From JAKQLP01 sp964562165 (GTDB lineage Bacteria; Patescibacteriota; Dojkabacteria; B142; OLB20), in the NCBI GenBank assembly GCA_964562165.1, contig CAZLRZ010000035.1:1-5415 (forward strand): a DNA stretch of 5,415 nucleotides. Direction: 5' to 3'. The stretch's first letter is position 1, and every line of letters begins with the position of its first letter. Shown one piece after another: positions 4,883 to 5,415 of this stretch. A program made the translations under genes and the position numbers. Under the pieces are notes generated by a model that saw only the letters and a program-made list of their open reading frames with translations, made no database searches and had not been told where the DNA came from.

Positions 4883-5415
4883 ATGAATTACACATTTGCT
4901 AAACGTGCTCAAGTTGTTCCTTCTTCTGGTATTGGATTAATGATGCGATATGCTGCCGGTAAAGAAAATATAATTTCTTTAGGACAGGGGACGCCATTAT
5001 TCCCTACACCTCAATTTATCTATGACTATGTTCACAAGCTTTCAAAGACGGAACCTTCAATGGGTCAATATTCCGGGCCAAAAGTAGAAAACGAGTTAAT
5101 CGAAATTATTAGGCAGGACTTTGAAAAGCTATATGGATTTAAACCCAATAGTAATGAATTGTGTTTGACGGTTGGTGGAGTGGGTGGCTTAATGGCAATA
5201 TTTATGGCTTTACTTGATCCACAAGATGAAATTATCTATTTTGATCCGAGTTACCCGATTCATTTATCACAATTAGCTTTGGTTCAAGCAGAAGTTAAAT
5301 TCGTTGGTCTTAATGAGGAGGCTGGATGGAAGATCGATCTTGAAAAACTAGAAAAAAGTATAGGTCCAAAAACTAAGGCTGTATTATTAACTAATCCAAA
5401 CAATCCTACCGGAAC
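4883..5415 (+). CDS. Class I/II PLP-dependent aminotransferase (3' end outside window)
   Basis: The frame stays open from ATG at 4883 to the window end, giving 177 complete codons of a family normally about 380-400 residues long. Fold-type I landmarks are present: ISLGQGTPLFPTP (31-43), the substrate-side glycine loop; GQYSGPKVENEL (61-72); LTVGGVGGL (95-103) at the PLP phosphate-binding turn; DEIIYFDPSYP (115-125); and TNPNNPTG (170-177), whose N174 should contact the PLP ring oxygen like Asn194 of aspartate aminotransferase. The Schiff-base lysine lies beyond the edge. The enzyme would move an amino group between an amino acid and a 2-oxo acid in the cytoplasm; the substrate cannot be told, since the C-terminal arginine region is missing. 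The start is firm because an in-frame TAG lies at 4877-4879, two codons upstream. No Shine-Dalgarno is seen. It has its own promoter and is insulated from the RRM gene by the terminator. Confidence 0.93.
   Translation, partial: MNYTFAKRAQVVPSSGIGLMMRYAAGKENIISLGQGTPLFPTPQFIYDYVHKLSKTEPSMGQYSGPKVENELIEIIRQDFEKLYGFKPNSNELCLTVGGVGGLMAIFMALLDPQDEIIYFDPSYPIHLSQLALVQAEVKFVGLNEEAGWKIDLEKLEKSIGPKTKAVLLTNPNNPTG

Noticed and set aside
1..5415. Recoded genetic code with TGA as glycine, as in some CPR lineages
   Set aside because: No gene contains an in-frame TGA; all glycines use GGN and the frames close on TAA or TAG.
1..5415. CRISPR array, tRNA, rRNA, transposon ends or attachment sites
   Set aside because: No regular direct repeats, cloverleaf-like segments, transposase frames or terminal inverted repeats were seen on either strand.

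Overview
The window is AT-rich and gene-dense. It holds one partial gene at each end, a four-gene block on the minus strand (151-4183), and an RNA-binding-protein gene on the plus strand. None of the six visible start codons has a recognisable Shine-Dalgarno sequence, and two of the promoters are extended -10 (TGnTATAAT) elements. The coding style (short gaps, Thr/Pro-rich linkers after single membrane anchors, many unrecognised anchored proteins, a small single-RRM protein) suggests a Patescibacteria/CPR-type bacterium. That placement is inference and no marker gene fixes it. The standard genetic code fits: no in-frame TGA occurs in any gene, and the visible stops are TAA or TAG.

Layout. Positions 1-150 carry the last 49 codons of an unrecognised plus-strand gene whose TAA abuts the TAA of the opposing gene with no spacer. 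Reading from the right, the minus-strand block holds: an anchored protein of 202 residues with four external cysteines (4183-3575); an APH/choline-kinase-like phosphotransferase (3572-2739); a 499-residue anchored protein with two similar external domains and an aromatic tail (2696-1197); and a 342-residue anchored protein with a very acidic cytoplasmic tail (1179-151). The gaps are 2, 42 and 17 bp, and one promoter (TTGACT / AATAAT) lies just upstream of the first gene, so this is probably one operon. All three anchored proteins are predicted N-in with the bulk of the chain outside; the kinase-like protein is the only soluble cytoplasmic member.

The 173-bp divergent spacer (4184-4356) holds the operon promoter and, facing the other way, the promoter and pyrimidine-rich leader of the RRM gene (GTG start, 4357-4659). 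A strong intrinsic terminator follows at 4683-4717. The next spacer contains a perfect DnaA box with several weaker same-orientation matches (4737-4800), then an extended -10 promoter inside a perfect inverted repeat, and then a class I/II PLP-dependent aminotransferase cut off by the window edge at its NPxNPTG motif.

The RRM protein and the aminotransferase are ordinary housekeeping-type genes. The unexplained part is the minus-strand operon, which may encode an envelope-associated protein set with a kinase-like partner. Its function cannot be read from the sequence.
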